Virus record (IMG/VR): IMGVR_UViG_3300037517_000296
Coordinates: 1-31,684 of that record
Origin: a virus
Length of the DNA stretch: 31,684 bases
Direction: 5' to 3' (one strand)
Below are positions 8,754 to 16,062 of this stretch, piece after piece. The notes beneath the pieces were generated by a model. It saw nothing but the letters and a program-made list of their open reading frames with translations, did not search any database and was not told the DNA's origin. Position numbers and translations under genes: made by a program. Numbering within the stretch: position 1 is the first letter of the stretch; each line of letters begins with the position of its first letter.

Positions 8754-9281
8754 CTAGCTCAACTGCGTGACTTCAGCAGTTCCAGCGGTAGCAAAGATAC
8801 CGCCGATCAAGCCTGTGTATCTGAATGGAACTTCATAGTAATCTCCAGCACTTAATCTGATTGTAAATGCAGACGTGCTTGTTGTTGCTGTGCCTAGAGT
8901 GACGTGAAGGTTTCCTGGCCCAGAATTAAAAATTGTGCAACCAATCCTATTCCCATTTGTTGGTGCAATTGTTCCGTAGCTGGTAGAGGTGAAATCGGTA
9001 GGACCAGTTCCGCCAGATGTTGTTGCTTCTTGCCTTGTTATAACAGCATTTGGAACATTAACAGAAAGTTCTCCGCTATCTGCAATTTCAAACAAGCTAG
9101 AATAGCCTCCGCCAATAATTTCAGCAGGATTCCCAATGTTTGCGGTTACCCCATCAGCAACATCCGCTTGAAGCGTTGTAACCAACGCCTCTAGCTCTGT
9201 TAGGTTAGCATTGATCGATAAGCCAGTACCGCCAGAAAGCGGTCCTAAACTCTCAATAATCGTGTTCCATTGGCGTCCCAT
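8754..9281 (-). CDS. Beta-rich structural or appendage protein
   Basis: 175 aa. Residues 1-45 are helical (NANLTELEALVTTLQADVADG) and may trimerise. The rest is beta-rich with a jelly-roll-like end (NSGPGNLHVTLGTATTSTSA, then FTIRLSAGDYYEVPF) seen in small phage decoration and fibre proteins. AAAGGA precedes the ATG. The specific function is unknown; a virion surface role is inferred from composition and neighbours. Confidence 0.7.
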   Translation of the reverse strand: MGRQWNTIIESLGPLSGGTGLSINANLTELEALVTTLQADVADGVTANIGNPAEIIGGGYSSLFEIADSGELSVNVPNAVITRQEATTSGGTGPTDFTSTSYGTIAPTNGNRIGCTIFNSGPGNLHVTLGTATTSTSAFTIRLSAGDYYEVPFRYTGLIGGIFATAGTAEVTQLS

Positions 9282-9307
9282 ATATTTGTCCTTTTTAGTT
9301 TAACACG

Positions 9308-9631
9308 CTAGGGCGTGTAGTAAAGAGTGGAGGTTGGGGCTGGGGATGATCCACCCAGAGCACTCCAAGTTATTAAATCTGTACTGCTATATGTATCATT
9401 TCCTTCGATACCATCGTACAATATCCATTGGTCTTCACCTGGAAACCAAAAAATTTGGCTACCATTAGGATTATCATATTGGGGCTTTCCACTACTTATT
9501 GTTACCCCATCCCAAACATATTCACCATTTGATGTCGCTGTACCAGCACCAGAGATTAAGATCCTAAAAATCGTGCGACCACCAACCTTGCTGGTGTTTT
9601 GCACTCCTAGTCCTATGGATAATCTTGGCAT
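9308..9631 (-). CDS. Small beta-domain appendage protein
   Basis: 107 aa from ATG 9631; a TTG five codons upstream is an alternative start. The segment NGEYVWDG, KPQYDNPNG, FWFPGEDQWILYDG, then DTYSSTDLITWSALGGSSPAP matches a short repeat-like domain common in phage fibres and in secreted proteins of aquatic bacteria (NG-x-Y, a paired Trp motif, then a Pro end). It contains a single copy. It is probably a small binding domain on the virion. Confidence 0.65.
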   Translation of the reverse strand: MPRLSIGLGVQNTSKVGGRTIFRILISGAGTATSNGEYVWDGVTISSGKPQYDNPNGSQIFWFPGEDQWILYDGIEGNDTYSSTDLITWSALGGSSPAPTSTLYYTP

Positions 9632-9693
9632 AAAATCACAATGCAATCACCCGCCAAGGACTAGAACCTTTGGCGATGTGATTACTTCAATCA

Positions 9694-9933
9694 TTAACCA
9701 GCTATGTAACCAATTACAGTGCCAGTTCCAGCCGTGTAGCTGTTGAATTCACCGTAAATGATGTTGCCTGCGCCAATCGTAACGCCTGTCAGAGTACCAT
9801 CGAATTTACCACTAATCGTGCTAAACGTGGTATCTGCAAGCATCTGGATCGCCCAGTAGCCAGCAGGAGCTGTTCCAGTTGTCCCTACGGAGAATCCGTA
9901 TTGACCTTGGAATTTATCTAGTGCGCGAGACAT
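9694..9933 (-). CDS. Small beta-rich structural protein
   Basis: 79 aa, Gly/Thr-rich (GFSVGTTGTAPAGYWAIQML), no charged clusters, and not recognised. It is coupled to the preceding gene by a shared base (stop TAA and ATG overlap at 9933) and ends with TAATG. Such short beta proteins next to the capsid gene are often head-decoration or head-fibre proteins; this is inference. Confidence 0.65.
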   Translation of the reverse strand: MSRALDKFQGQYGFSVGTTGTAPAGYWAIQMLADTTFSTISGKFDGTLTGVTIGAGNIIYGEFNSYTAGTGTVIGYIAG

Positions 9934-10127
9934 TAGCTATGTAGCGCGATGCGATAGCTCGTGCCGTTAAGAGTCACGTTCAAGGACGCAGGGGCTGTTG
10001 CAACTGTGTTAACAGTGCCACCGCTGGAGCTTGCCGTAAACTCAATTACGTTAGCAAAGTTAGATCCGTCAATGCGGACTGACTTATTCTTCGCCTTAAT
10101 CGGACTGCGTTGAAACTCAGATGCCAT
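9933..10127 (-). CDS. Small beta-rich structural protein
   Basis: 64 aa. A basic N-terminus (RSPIKAKNKSVRIDGSNF) is followed by beta strands (VIEFTASSSGGTVNTVATAP). AGGAGA lies 8 bases before ATG, a strong site. The gene overlaps the upstream one by 11 bases. It is similar in size and composition to the next gene, and both may decorate the capsid. It was not matched to a known family. Confidence 0.65.
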   Translation of the reverse strand: MASEFQRSPIKAKNKSVRIDGSNFANVIEFTASSSGGTVNTVATAPASLNVTLNGTSYRIALHS

Positions 10128-10407
10128 ATTTTTTTCTCCTTAAAGTCGCACGTTTGATGCTATCTGGCGTGAACTTGCTTTTGAATCTACTGCCAAGCTT
10201 TTGTTCTTGGCGATAGTACCCCTTCATTAAGTTTGTTTGATTGACTCCCAGCGGGTTGTCGAGGGGTTCGCCAACCCCCACTAGGCTCAATCTTTGCGGG
10301 ACGGTGAATCGTTTAAGGTAACGAGGGACAGAATCCCTTTCGGCCACAGCCTTTTCCAGTTCGACAACTTTCCCATTTCTGGAGTCCTCGTACTGGTAAA
10401 CAGGCAT
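10117..10407 (-). CDS. FmdB-like small protein lacking the zinc cysteines
   Basis: 96 aa. The opening MPVYQYEDSRNGKVVELEKAV resembles the FmdB/zinc-ribbon start (MP-x-Y-x-Y-x-C), but no Cys pairs are present, so zinc binding is lost. The C-terminal third is very basic (RFKSKFTPDSIKRATLRRKK). In several phages a protein of this type lies next to the capsid gene. It may bind DNA or act in head assembly. It is coupled to the upstream gene by TAATG. Confidence 0.65.
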   Translation of the reverse strand: MPVYQYEDSRNGKVVELEKAVAERDSVPRYLKRFTVPQRLSLVGVGEPLDNPLGVNQTNLMKGYYRQEQKLGSRFKSKFTPDSIKRATLRRKKYGI

Positions 10408-10751
10408 TAGCTATAGTTTTCCTTATCCGACTCCTCGGCCATCTTCATCATACGGTCTTCTTCGGACTCTTCGGGTACAGCGGATTCTTCTTCAGATGCT
10501 TCAGCCATAGCGTTGTTCACACGCACCATAGCCACGCCACCTTCAATTTTCTCCACTACACCTTCCAATTCCACCATGTCTCCAGCTTCTGGTGTGGCGT
10601 TTTCTTCGCCTTCACCTAGCTCGAACATAGAGATCGGCAATTTAACCAATCCTTCTTTCATAGCTGGTTTCTCCTTAGTGGAAGAGGCTGGGGAGGTTTT
10701 ACCCTCCCCAGCTTTCCGAGGACCCATACCAATGACTAGCATGGTTCCCAT
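10407..10751 (-). CDS. Acidic capsid-neighbour protein
   Basis: 114 aa; ATG at 10742 is an equally good start. A beta-type core (DMVELEGVVEKIEGGVAMVRVNN) is followed by an acidic tail with many Glu and Ser (about residues 85-114). It lies 7 bases after the capsid gene. An acidic tail on a small beta domain suits a capsid-associated or decoration protein. It was not recognised as a named family. Confidence 0.65.
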   Translation of the reverse strand: MGTMLVIGMGPRKAGEGKTSPASSTKEKPAMKEGLVKLPISMFELGEGEENATPEAGDMVELEGVVEKIEGGVAMVRVNNAMAEASEEESAVPEESEEDRMMKMAEESDKENYS

Positions 10752-10758
10752 TTAATTA

Positions 10759-11787
10759 TTAGCTGTAGTTGGACTTCGCAACGATGACTCGGAAGAACCG
10801 AGGATCGAGTTGCTTGGCCGCGTAGAACGTCTTGAAGGACGCAACAACGCGCTGTCCATAAGGATCGCTCTTATCAGCAGCATCAAGGATCGTGACCTTC
10901 GGAGCGAAGGGCGAGCCAGAGGCGGCCAATGAAGACAAGCTAGGAACACCAAACGCGCCACCACCGAGGAGGACGTTTGCATAACCAGTGTTAACACCAG
11001 TTGTTCCTACGCTGTTTTCAGCGATACCAGAGGCGGAGGTATTAAAGGTCTGGACGTTGGTCGAAGAAATGACCGACACGCCAAACAATTTACCAGTCTC
11101 ACCTTTGAAGATTTGGTCGGGAGCCGAGTAGCTCGACACCTTCAACCAATCATCGTCCTGCTGTAGATCACGGATAACGGCAGGATGCGCAACAAGCGCG
11201 TAGCCGTCCTTGATCTTAGGAGCGCGGGCGATGAACAACGAAGTCGCACCATCGAGCAAGTCGGTGGCGGTCATTGCGCTGTTAGCAACGGACGAGGTAG
11301 CCCAGGTCGTGCCGTTCGTTGTGTTTTGAGCATAACGAGCGTAGGACTTGACTGCTACACCAGTACCAGTGCTGGTCGAGGAGTCCTGCACCAACGCACG
11401 GTGACAGAGGGTGTCAGCGTGGAGGGCGGCATCTTCGCCGAGTTGTTTAGTGGCCTGGGCAAGATGAGAAAATAGCTCTGTAGCGAGCACGACATCCGTG
11501 AGGATGATTTTGCTTCCATATTGCACCAAGGTTGCCTCAACCGAGGACAACGTGAGATCACGCTCGTCACCAGAAGAAGGAGTCGTTCCTTCCGACAAAG
11601 CGGAGATCGCAGTGATGCTGGGATCGCCGAAGCGGAAGAACCGAATCGTTTTGTTTCCACCCGTTTTGGTCGGGTAGGGGGCTTTCATTGCGAATTGCTC
11701 CATTTGGAGCAATGGGATTGCACGTTCCAATAACGCCTTCGAGAAGTACGTCTGGAACTGTGCGCTGACTGAACCAGTAGTTACCAT
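10759..11787 (-). CDS. Major capsid protein, N4-gp56-like
   Basis: 342 aa. The order of features is that of the N4 gp56-like HK97-fold capsid family: an N-terminal helix with YFSKALLERAIPLLQMEQF, the P-loop segment with TGGNKTIRFFRF, LSEGTTPSSGD, VQYGSKIILTDVVL, and a late block of APKVTILDAADKSDPYGQR and SFKTFYAAKQLDPRFFRVIV. It forms the icosahedral shell. The scaffold gene lies directly upstream, as expected. The family call is by remembered pattern and is fairly firm. Confidence 0.88.
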   Translation of the reverse strand: MVTTGSVSAQFQTYFSKALLERAIPLLQMEQFAMKAPYPTKTGGNKTIRFFRFGDPSITAISALSEGTTPSSGDERDLTLSSVEATLVQYGSKIILTDVVLATELFSHLAQATKQLGEDAALHADTLCHRALVQDSSTSTGTGVAVKSYARYAQNTTNGTTWATSSVANSAMTATDLLDGATSLFIARAPKIKDGYALVAHPAVIRDLQQDDDWLKVSSYSAPDQIFKGETGKLFGVSVISSTNVQTFNTSASGIAENSVGTTGVNTGYANVLLGGGAFGVPSLSSLAASGSPFAPKVTILDAADKSDPYGQRVVASFKTFYAAKQLDPRFFRVIVAKSNYS

Positions 11788-11818
11788 ATAATTAAGTATC
11801 CTTGTTTGTTATGACTAC

Positions 11819-12790
11819 TCAACCTCTGTCAACTTCGCTTGCCATTTTCATCAATTCACGTTCTTGCTCATCGAGCGAGAGTTCGTGAAAAGCTTTAGTC
11901 TTGGCAGGACCTTTGGGTTGACCTGACGCTGGAGTAGTCGCTTTTCTGAGTTGAGAAAGTTCTTTCTCATACTCTGCAACCTTTTTCGACAAATCGGAGG
12001 CGGACTCCGCTTTAAGCTTAACCTTTGCAATTCCAACCGCATCCTTGATACCCGCTGGGTAATTACGCAGGATAGCGTGGTTTTGCAACATTTCCGTTAC
12101 GGCTTTGTACAGAGGAGTAGTTGAATCTTTGAGTTCTGGGTTTGCGTCAACCTCTTCCATCAGATTCTTGTCCCACGCAGACTTTAGCTCTGCTTGGGTT
12201 TTCTGCTGGAACTCTTTCTTGTCCTCAACCTCAATCTCGCTGGCTTTGTTTTCAGCGAGTTTCGCAAGATCGTCACGGCCTTCATCACGGTAGCTCTTTG
12301 CCGCTTCCCTGTAATCTTCCGCGCTAAACTTGCGACTTGCCGTCTTTGTCTCGCCTTGAGGAGCTTCTGGAGTCTTCCTTGCCCTTTCAGCCTCGATCTG
12401 TTCGCGTTCTGCTTTGATTCTGGCTTTCTCGGCTCGGACATCTTCCCACTCCTTCTCAAGTCGTGACTTAGCCTTCTCGTAACGGGTAGGCTTCTTTTCG
12501 GAAGCCGACTCCGACTTGTCTTCTGAAGATTGCGTTGTTAAAGAACTTTTATCTTCCTCGGATTTCTCCTTGGCAGACGAAACATCATCCGATGCTTCTA
12601 GTTTTGTTTTTTCGGCTTCTTCAGCAGGCGCGGGTGTCTGCTCGTTATCTCCGCTGACCTTTTCTGTAGCTTCCGTTTCTACTTTGGCTTTTTCGTCTTC
12701 CTTGGGAGTAGGATTAAAATCCCGTCCTTCGTCAGCCGCTTGCGCCATCGCCAATACATCCGCTTCAGTCAGGTTATTTGAATCTGCCAT
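11819..12790 (-). CDS. Capsid scaffolding protein
   Basis: 323 aa, extremely rich in Glu, Lys, Ala and Ser. Residues 1-100 are acidic and disordered-looking. Residues about 100-280 form a long coiled coil (RLEKEWEDVRAEKARIKAER), and the tail has HELSLDEQERELMKMASEV. Scaffolds of tailed phages have this charged helical composition and lie just upstream of the capsid gene, as here. It would guide procapsid assembly and then leave. AAAGGG lies 5 bases before ATG. Confidence 0.85.
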   Translation of the reverse strand: MADSNNLTEADVLAMAQAADEGRDFNPTPKEDEKAKVETEATEKVSGDNEQTPAPAEEAEKTKLEASDDVSSAKEKSEEDKSSLTTQSSEDKSESASEKKPTRYEKAKSRLEKEWEDVRAEKARIKAEREQIEAERARKTPEAPQGETKTASRKFSAEDYREAAKSYRDEGRDDLAKLAENKASEIEVEDKKEFQQKTQAELKSAWDKNLMEEVDANPELKDSTTPLYKAVTEMLQNHAILRNYPAGIKDAVGIAKVKLKAESASDLSKKVAEYEKELSQLRKATTPASGQPKGPAKTKAFHELSLDEQERELMKMASEVDRG

Positions 12791-12837
12791 TTGACCCTTT
12801 CTTACACTTGTCGGTAGGGAGTCATTCTACCTAAAGG

Positions 12838-13161
12838 TTAGTCGGCTACTGGTTCATCCGATCCATCCCCATAGCCTGGGATGGCGGAGTTAAGTTTTTG
12901 GGATGCGAGCGATTCTAAGGTCGCAACACACCCACGAAATCCTTTAGCATAACCACAAGCGTCTGCAAGTGCCTCTGATTTCTTCATCACAGCAGAGCCA
13001 TTCTGACGCAGGGTTAGGTTGAGCAAAATAAGACTTAGCTTCTGTCCTGTTGGAGTTGACAAGAATCCCGTCCACGCCTTCTCATCCTCATCCTCCCATT
13101 GCGGTTCGTTGACCCATTCTTGGTCGCGAATGAACGCCAATGCTGCTTTTAGTTTTCTCAT
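12838..13161 (-). CDS. Unknown small head-module protein
   Basis: 107 aa from ATG 13161, which shares ATGA with the methyltransferase stop; that decides the start. A basic N-terminal helix (RKLKAALAFIRDQEWV) is followed by an acidic Trp-rich turn (WEDEDEKAWTGFLSTP) and a helical second half with Cys residues. It lies between methyltransferase and scaffold. Function is unknown. Confidence 0.7.
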   Translation of the reverse strand: MRKLKAALAFIRDQEWVNEPQWEDEDEKAWTGFLSTPTGQKLSLILLNLTLRQNGSAVMKKSEALADACGYAKGFRGCVATLESLASQKLNSAIPGYGDGSDEPVAD

Positions 13162-13688
13162 AGCTTTATTGCCCAAGAATCGCCTTGAAATAGTGTATAG
13201 TCCTTTTGTCCTATTTCTTCAAGTAAGGCCATCTTGACTGACTTCCAACTCCAATCGTGACCAGCCATAATCCCGCCTTCTTTAAGCTTCTTGCGCCAAC
13301 CCTTTAGGTCTGCCAGCACGCCTTCGTAGCGGTGATCTCCGTCAATATAAACTAGGTCTAGCTCGCCATCCTTGAAGAATTGGAGCGCATCCAAGCTTTT
13401 GCCTCTGCTATATAAAACATTCTTAAATGGGGATACGCGCTCTTGGAACGCATCAAAGACAAACTTCATTGGGCATTGCTGACTCGCCCTATCGTTAATG
13501 TCGTACCCGTTCAGCCAAGGATCTACGGCAAGAACATCCTTAAAATACTTTGCTATGACTACTGTTCCCTCGCCACTATAAGAACCAATCTCAACCGCCC
13601 TACCAGTTGCACCCTGTTCGTTCGCCCACTCACACAGCTTTGCCAAGCCTTCCGCTTGGAAGGCATCGCGCATTACTGGTACTTTCAA
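13158..13688 (-). CDS. Class I SAM-dependent methyltransferase
   Basis: 176 aa. Motif I is AVEIGSYSGEG at residues 31-41, the acidic residue binding the ribose is Asp56 (AVDPW), and YIDGDHRYEGV at 114-124 with AGHDW at 142-146 are typical of the Methyltransf_24/FkbM-like group, which usually methylates small molecules, sugars or proteins rather than DNA. The start is TTG at 13688 overlapping the portal stop (TTGA); ATG at 13673 is an alternative. Its place between portal and scaffold suggests a virion or host-directed modification, but the substrate is unknown. Confidence 0.8.
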   Translation of the reverse strand: MKVPVMRDAFQAEGLAKLCEWANEQGATGRAVEIGSYSGEGTVVIAKYFKDVLAVDPWLNGYDINDRASQQCPMKFVFDAFQERVSPFKNVLYSRGKSLDALQFFKDGELDLVYIDGDHRYEGVLADLKGWRKKLKEGGIMAGHDWSWKSVKMALLEEIGQKDYTLFQGDSWAIKL

Positions 13689-15565
13689 CCTGCCATCGGT
13701 GCTGGTGCTTGGCCTTGCATTGCTTCTGGAGGCAATTGTTGCCCCTGCTGTTGCATCTGAGCCTTACCTGCATCACGAAGCTGTTTCTGGATAGCGCGGG
13801 ATGTGTTGGGGTCGATCTGTTCCAACGCCTGCAAGTGCTGTTGTAAGTGCGCCATTAGAACTTGCATTGCGCTCTGATCGACCTGCTGTTGTCGCTGTTG
13901 AGCCGCTTGGTTAAACGCGAAGAGAACGGATATATGCGCTTTGTGATCATCGCTAGGCTTGATTGCGACTGGGAATCCAGTTGCAAGCATAGTCGCGATT
14001 TCAGTCGCTTGATCTTCAGCTTGATCGCCAGAGGCTGCGTTTGGATCTTGGAAGAGTCTGCGGACCAGCGAGGGATCGTCTTGTTCAAGCACTGACTTTA
14101 CCAATTCGCCTTGGTTGATGAAAGGATTATTTTGGAACATCTGCATACGCGATACAGATTTCTGCAACGCGAACTGACGATTGATGAAATCCAATCCACC
14201 CTTTGGCTCAATTGAATACTCATCGTGGATACCTTCGGGTGGCATCGAGCCTGTCTCTTCCGCATAGCGATACATCAAGTCTTTCTTGTTGTACTGCGTG
14301 TAAAGTGACCAGCACTGTTTGAAGAGATGGGCTAGACCCATTCGGAACATGCGATTGCGTAAATCGCCAGAAGCTGCTGCCTGCGACTGCAACGCTTGAA
14401 TCTCGGTGGCAGTCTTGCGATCCGACACCTGGAACTGCGACCCAGCACCAAAGTCTGGATTGCCCATCCGCTGTTCGGAAAGCAGACGCTCTTCAAGCAT
14501 CAGTTTCTGGAAGTCAAATGGAGGTTGGCTAAACTGAACTGGCTTCAAACCTTGTGGCAGGATCTGCCCAGGCTGCATCTTCAAGTTCGATGTGTTTAGC
14601 GAGATGGGATTCTGTGCTTCAAAAACTGGGCGGTTGGCAAGCTCCACATAGTCAGAGAGACTATTTTTTAATTTATTGAGGAGGTTCTCATTCGGGAGGA
14701 GGATCTCGGCCACACCTCGTGGACTGTACCAACCGCCACCAGTAACTTCATAAGGGAAATCTACGAAAGGTGGTTCACCGTGACGATAGGGTAATGTGAA
14801 AGGTTTGCGGACATCTTCGGTTAAAACAAGCGGGCTATAAGTTTCGACCTTCCATCCATCCTCGGATGGGGTGTACATTTCCCAAAGGACAATACGGTCG
14901 TTCTCAGCCTCTTGAGTAATTCCTTCACGCCTGTAAATCTCGTCTTGAATCTCACTTCGTAAGCCCACTGATTTTGAGGCCTTACCCGAAATTGTTTTGA
15001 TAAAGTCCTCATCCTGCTTGTACAAGGGATTTGCCTTATAGGAATCGACACTCGTTGAGATGATGTGAACGATGAAATCTGCATCTTTGAACTCCTTGGT
15101 ATAGGAAGGAACAATAATATGGAAGGGATCAATAGCCTCAAAGTCAATGCGCTTCTTATCCTCGTTCCAGACTACCTTTGACACACCACGCCCGTAGAGA
15201 AGCAAGTTATCAATTACGGAAACAATCTCTTTCTGGAAGTTGGTGCGCTCACGCATCTGATAATCAAACCAACGCTCGGCTGAAACTGTCAGCGGAGCTA
15301 ACTGCTGGCGCATCGGCACGAAGCTGGAAAGGATGTCGTTACCAATCGCGCTGTTGACGAATGAAGGCTTTAACTTCTCAATCGCTGTGTCAATCAGCTG
15401 AACGTGCAGGTCGGCGGCTGTAGGCCAAGGCTTGACCTTACGGCGTACACCAAAGTAACGGGCTTGATAGAACAACCGCTGGCGGTTCTCCCAGGTTTCG
15501 CGCTGGTTAAGAGCCTCGATGATTCTCGTATAATATTCTGTTCTTGCGGTATCTTTAGCGTTCAT
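13685..15565 (-). CDS. Portal (head-tail connector) protein
   Basis: 626 aa. The N-terminus (WENRQRLFYQARYFGVRR), the segment FVNSAIGNDILSSFVPMR, the core YGRGVSKVVWNEDKKRIDFEAIDPFHIIVPS, and the Gln-rich C-terminal region (about 560-626) match podovirus-type portal proteins. It would form the 12-subunit ring at the packaging vertex, contacting TerL and the tail adaptor. The start shares ATGA with the upstream lipoprotein gene. A Gln/Ala-rich tail of this kind is common in barrel-bearing portals. Confidence 0.86.
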   Translation of the reverse strand: MNAKDTARTEYYTRIIEALNQRETWENRQRLFYQARYFGVRRKVKPWPTAADLHVQLIDTAIEKLKPSFVNSAIGNDILSSFVPMRQQLAPLTVSAERWFDYQMRERTNFQKEIVSVIDNLLLYGRGVSKVVWNEDKKRIDFEAIDPFHIIVPSYTKEFKDADFIVHIISTSVDSYKANPLYKQDEDFIKTISGKASKSVGLRSEIQDEIYRREGITQEAENDRIVLWEMYTPSEDGWKVETYSPLVLTEDVRKPFTLPYRHGEPPFVDFPYEVTGGGWYSPRGVAEILLPNENLLNKLKNSLSDYVELANRPVFEAQNPISLNTSNLKMQPGQILPQGLKPVQFSQPPFDFQKLMLEERLLSEQRMGNPDFGAGSQFQVSDRKTATEIQALQSQAAASGDLRNRMFRMGLAHLFKQCWSLYTQYNKKDLMYRYAEETGSMPPEGIHDEYSIEPKGGLDFINRQFALQKSVSRMQMFQNNPFINQGELVKSVLEQDDPSLVRRLFQDPNAASGDQAEDQATEIATMLATGFPVAIKPSDDHKAHISVLFAFNQAAQQRQQQVDQSAMQVLMAHLQQHLQALEQIDPNTSRAIQKQLRDAGKAQMQQQGQQLPPEAMQGQAPAPMAG

Positions 15566-15801
15566 TTTTGTCTTTCTCTGCTCAATTCAAATGACAGATC
15601 GTTGACGTAATGTAAAGCGCGCTTTGCCCAAGCGCGTACTTTTGGATCAGCAGTACGGACAGCAGAATAGTTTTCATCTCGTATTAAAGACTCAACTGCT
15701 CCCGTTGTCTGTGTTACTGGTGTCGTTGTTGCGCAACCACCAAGACTCACTACGCAGATCACGCTCAATAGCTTCGCGATTCTTGCGCCAATCGGTTTCA
15801 A
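15562..15801 (-). CDS. Outer-membrane lipoprotein, o-spanin-like (Rz1-type)
   Basis: 79 aa if initiated at TTG 15801. The product then starts MKPIGARIAKLLSVICVVSL, a clean lipoprotein signal with lipobox SLGGC (Cys at residue 22), followed by ATTTPVTQTTGAVES. An earlier in-frame extension to 15882 would put an unlikely 27 residues before the signal. It overlaps the i-spanin-like gene by 110 bases in another frame, the classic nested Rz/Rz1 layout, and shares ATGA with the portal gene. It would span the periplasm with its partner and fuse the membranes at lysis. Confidence 0.7.
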   Translation of the reverse strand: MKPIGARIAKLLSVICVVSLGGCATTTPVTQTTGAVESLIRDENYSAVRTADPKVRAWAKRALHYVNDLSFELSRERQK

Positions 15802-15880
15802 GGTTTTGTGTCCGCTTTTCTTTCCAACCTGGAATGATGCGAAACACGGCTGCGATGATCTCAAGGATTGCACGCAGCAC
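15692..15880 (-). CDS. Small membrane-anchored helical protein, i-spanin-like (Rz-type)
   Basis: 62 aa with GTG start. Residues 1-18 (LRAILEIIAAVFRIIPGW) are hydrophobic, and the rest is a charged helix (KEKRTQNLETDWRKNREAIE). That is the i-spanin plan, an inner-membrane anchor plus periplasmic coil, though shorter than typical Rz. It overlaps the lipoprotein gene in a different frame and follows a holin-like gene by 6 bases, which strengthens the lysis interpretation. Confidence 0.6.
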   Translation of the reverse strand: MLRAILEIIAAVFRIIPGWKEKRTQNLETDWRKNREAIERDLRSESWWLRNNDTSNTDNGSS

Positions 15881-15886
15881 AAAAGA

Positions 15887-16057
15887 TTATTTAATATTCA
15901 GTCCGACTGTCTTGAGGAAGTTTACGATCTTTTCCAAGAACGTATCGTCCGCTGGGGTCGGTGTGAGTTTAACAATGATGCGAGCTGCAAGAACGATGCC
16001 GCCAACAGCGGCTACGATCTCTTGCCAATTTGAAGTAATCCAATTCCAGATATTCAT
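15887..16057 (-). CDS. Holin-like small membrane protein
   Basis: 56 aa. The N-terminus is NIWNWITSNWQEI, followed by one hydrophobic helix (VAAVGGIVLAARIIVKL, about residues 15-31), a Pro-rich turn (TPTPADD), and an amphipathic helix (FLEKIVNFLKTVGL). Small phage proteins with this exact plan are common near lysis genes. The ribosome-binding site AGGAGG overlaps the end of TerL. With the two spanin-like genes it makes a holin/spanin cassette. No endolysin is next to it. Confidence 0.7.
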   Translation of the reverse strand: MNIWNWITSNWQEIVAAVGGIVLAARIIVKLTPTPADDTFLEKIVNFLKTVGLNIK

Positions 16058-16062
16058 AGTGT

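Noticed and set aside
9647-9694. 15-codon ORF (VITSPKVLVLGG core) after the 79-aa gene, coupled by TAATG
   Set aside because: It is very short; a one-base shift would extend it by only four codons. It may be a remnant, and evidence is too thin to list as a gene.
10752-10997. 81-aa minus-strand ORF inside the capsid gene
   Set aside because: Leu/Arg/Ser-rich shadow frame of the capsid gene, without start signal or recognisable motif.
15801-15882. Longer N-terminus for the lipoprotein ORF
   Set aside because: Residues before the TTG at 15801 are not signal-like, and the lipobox then would sit 27 residues deeper.
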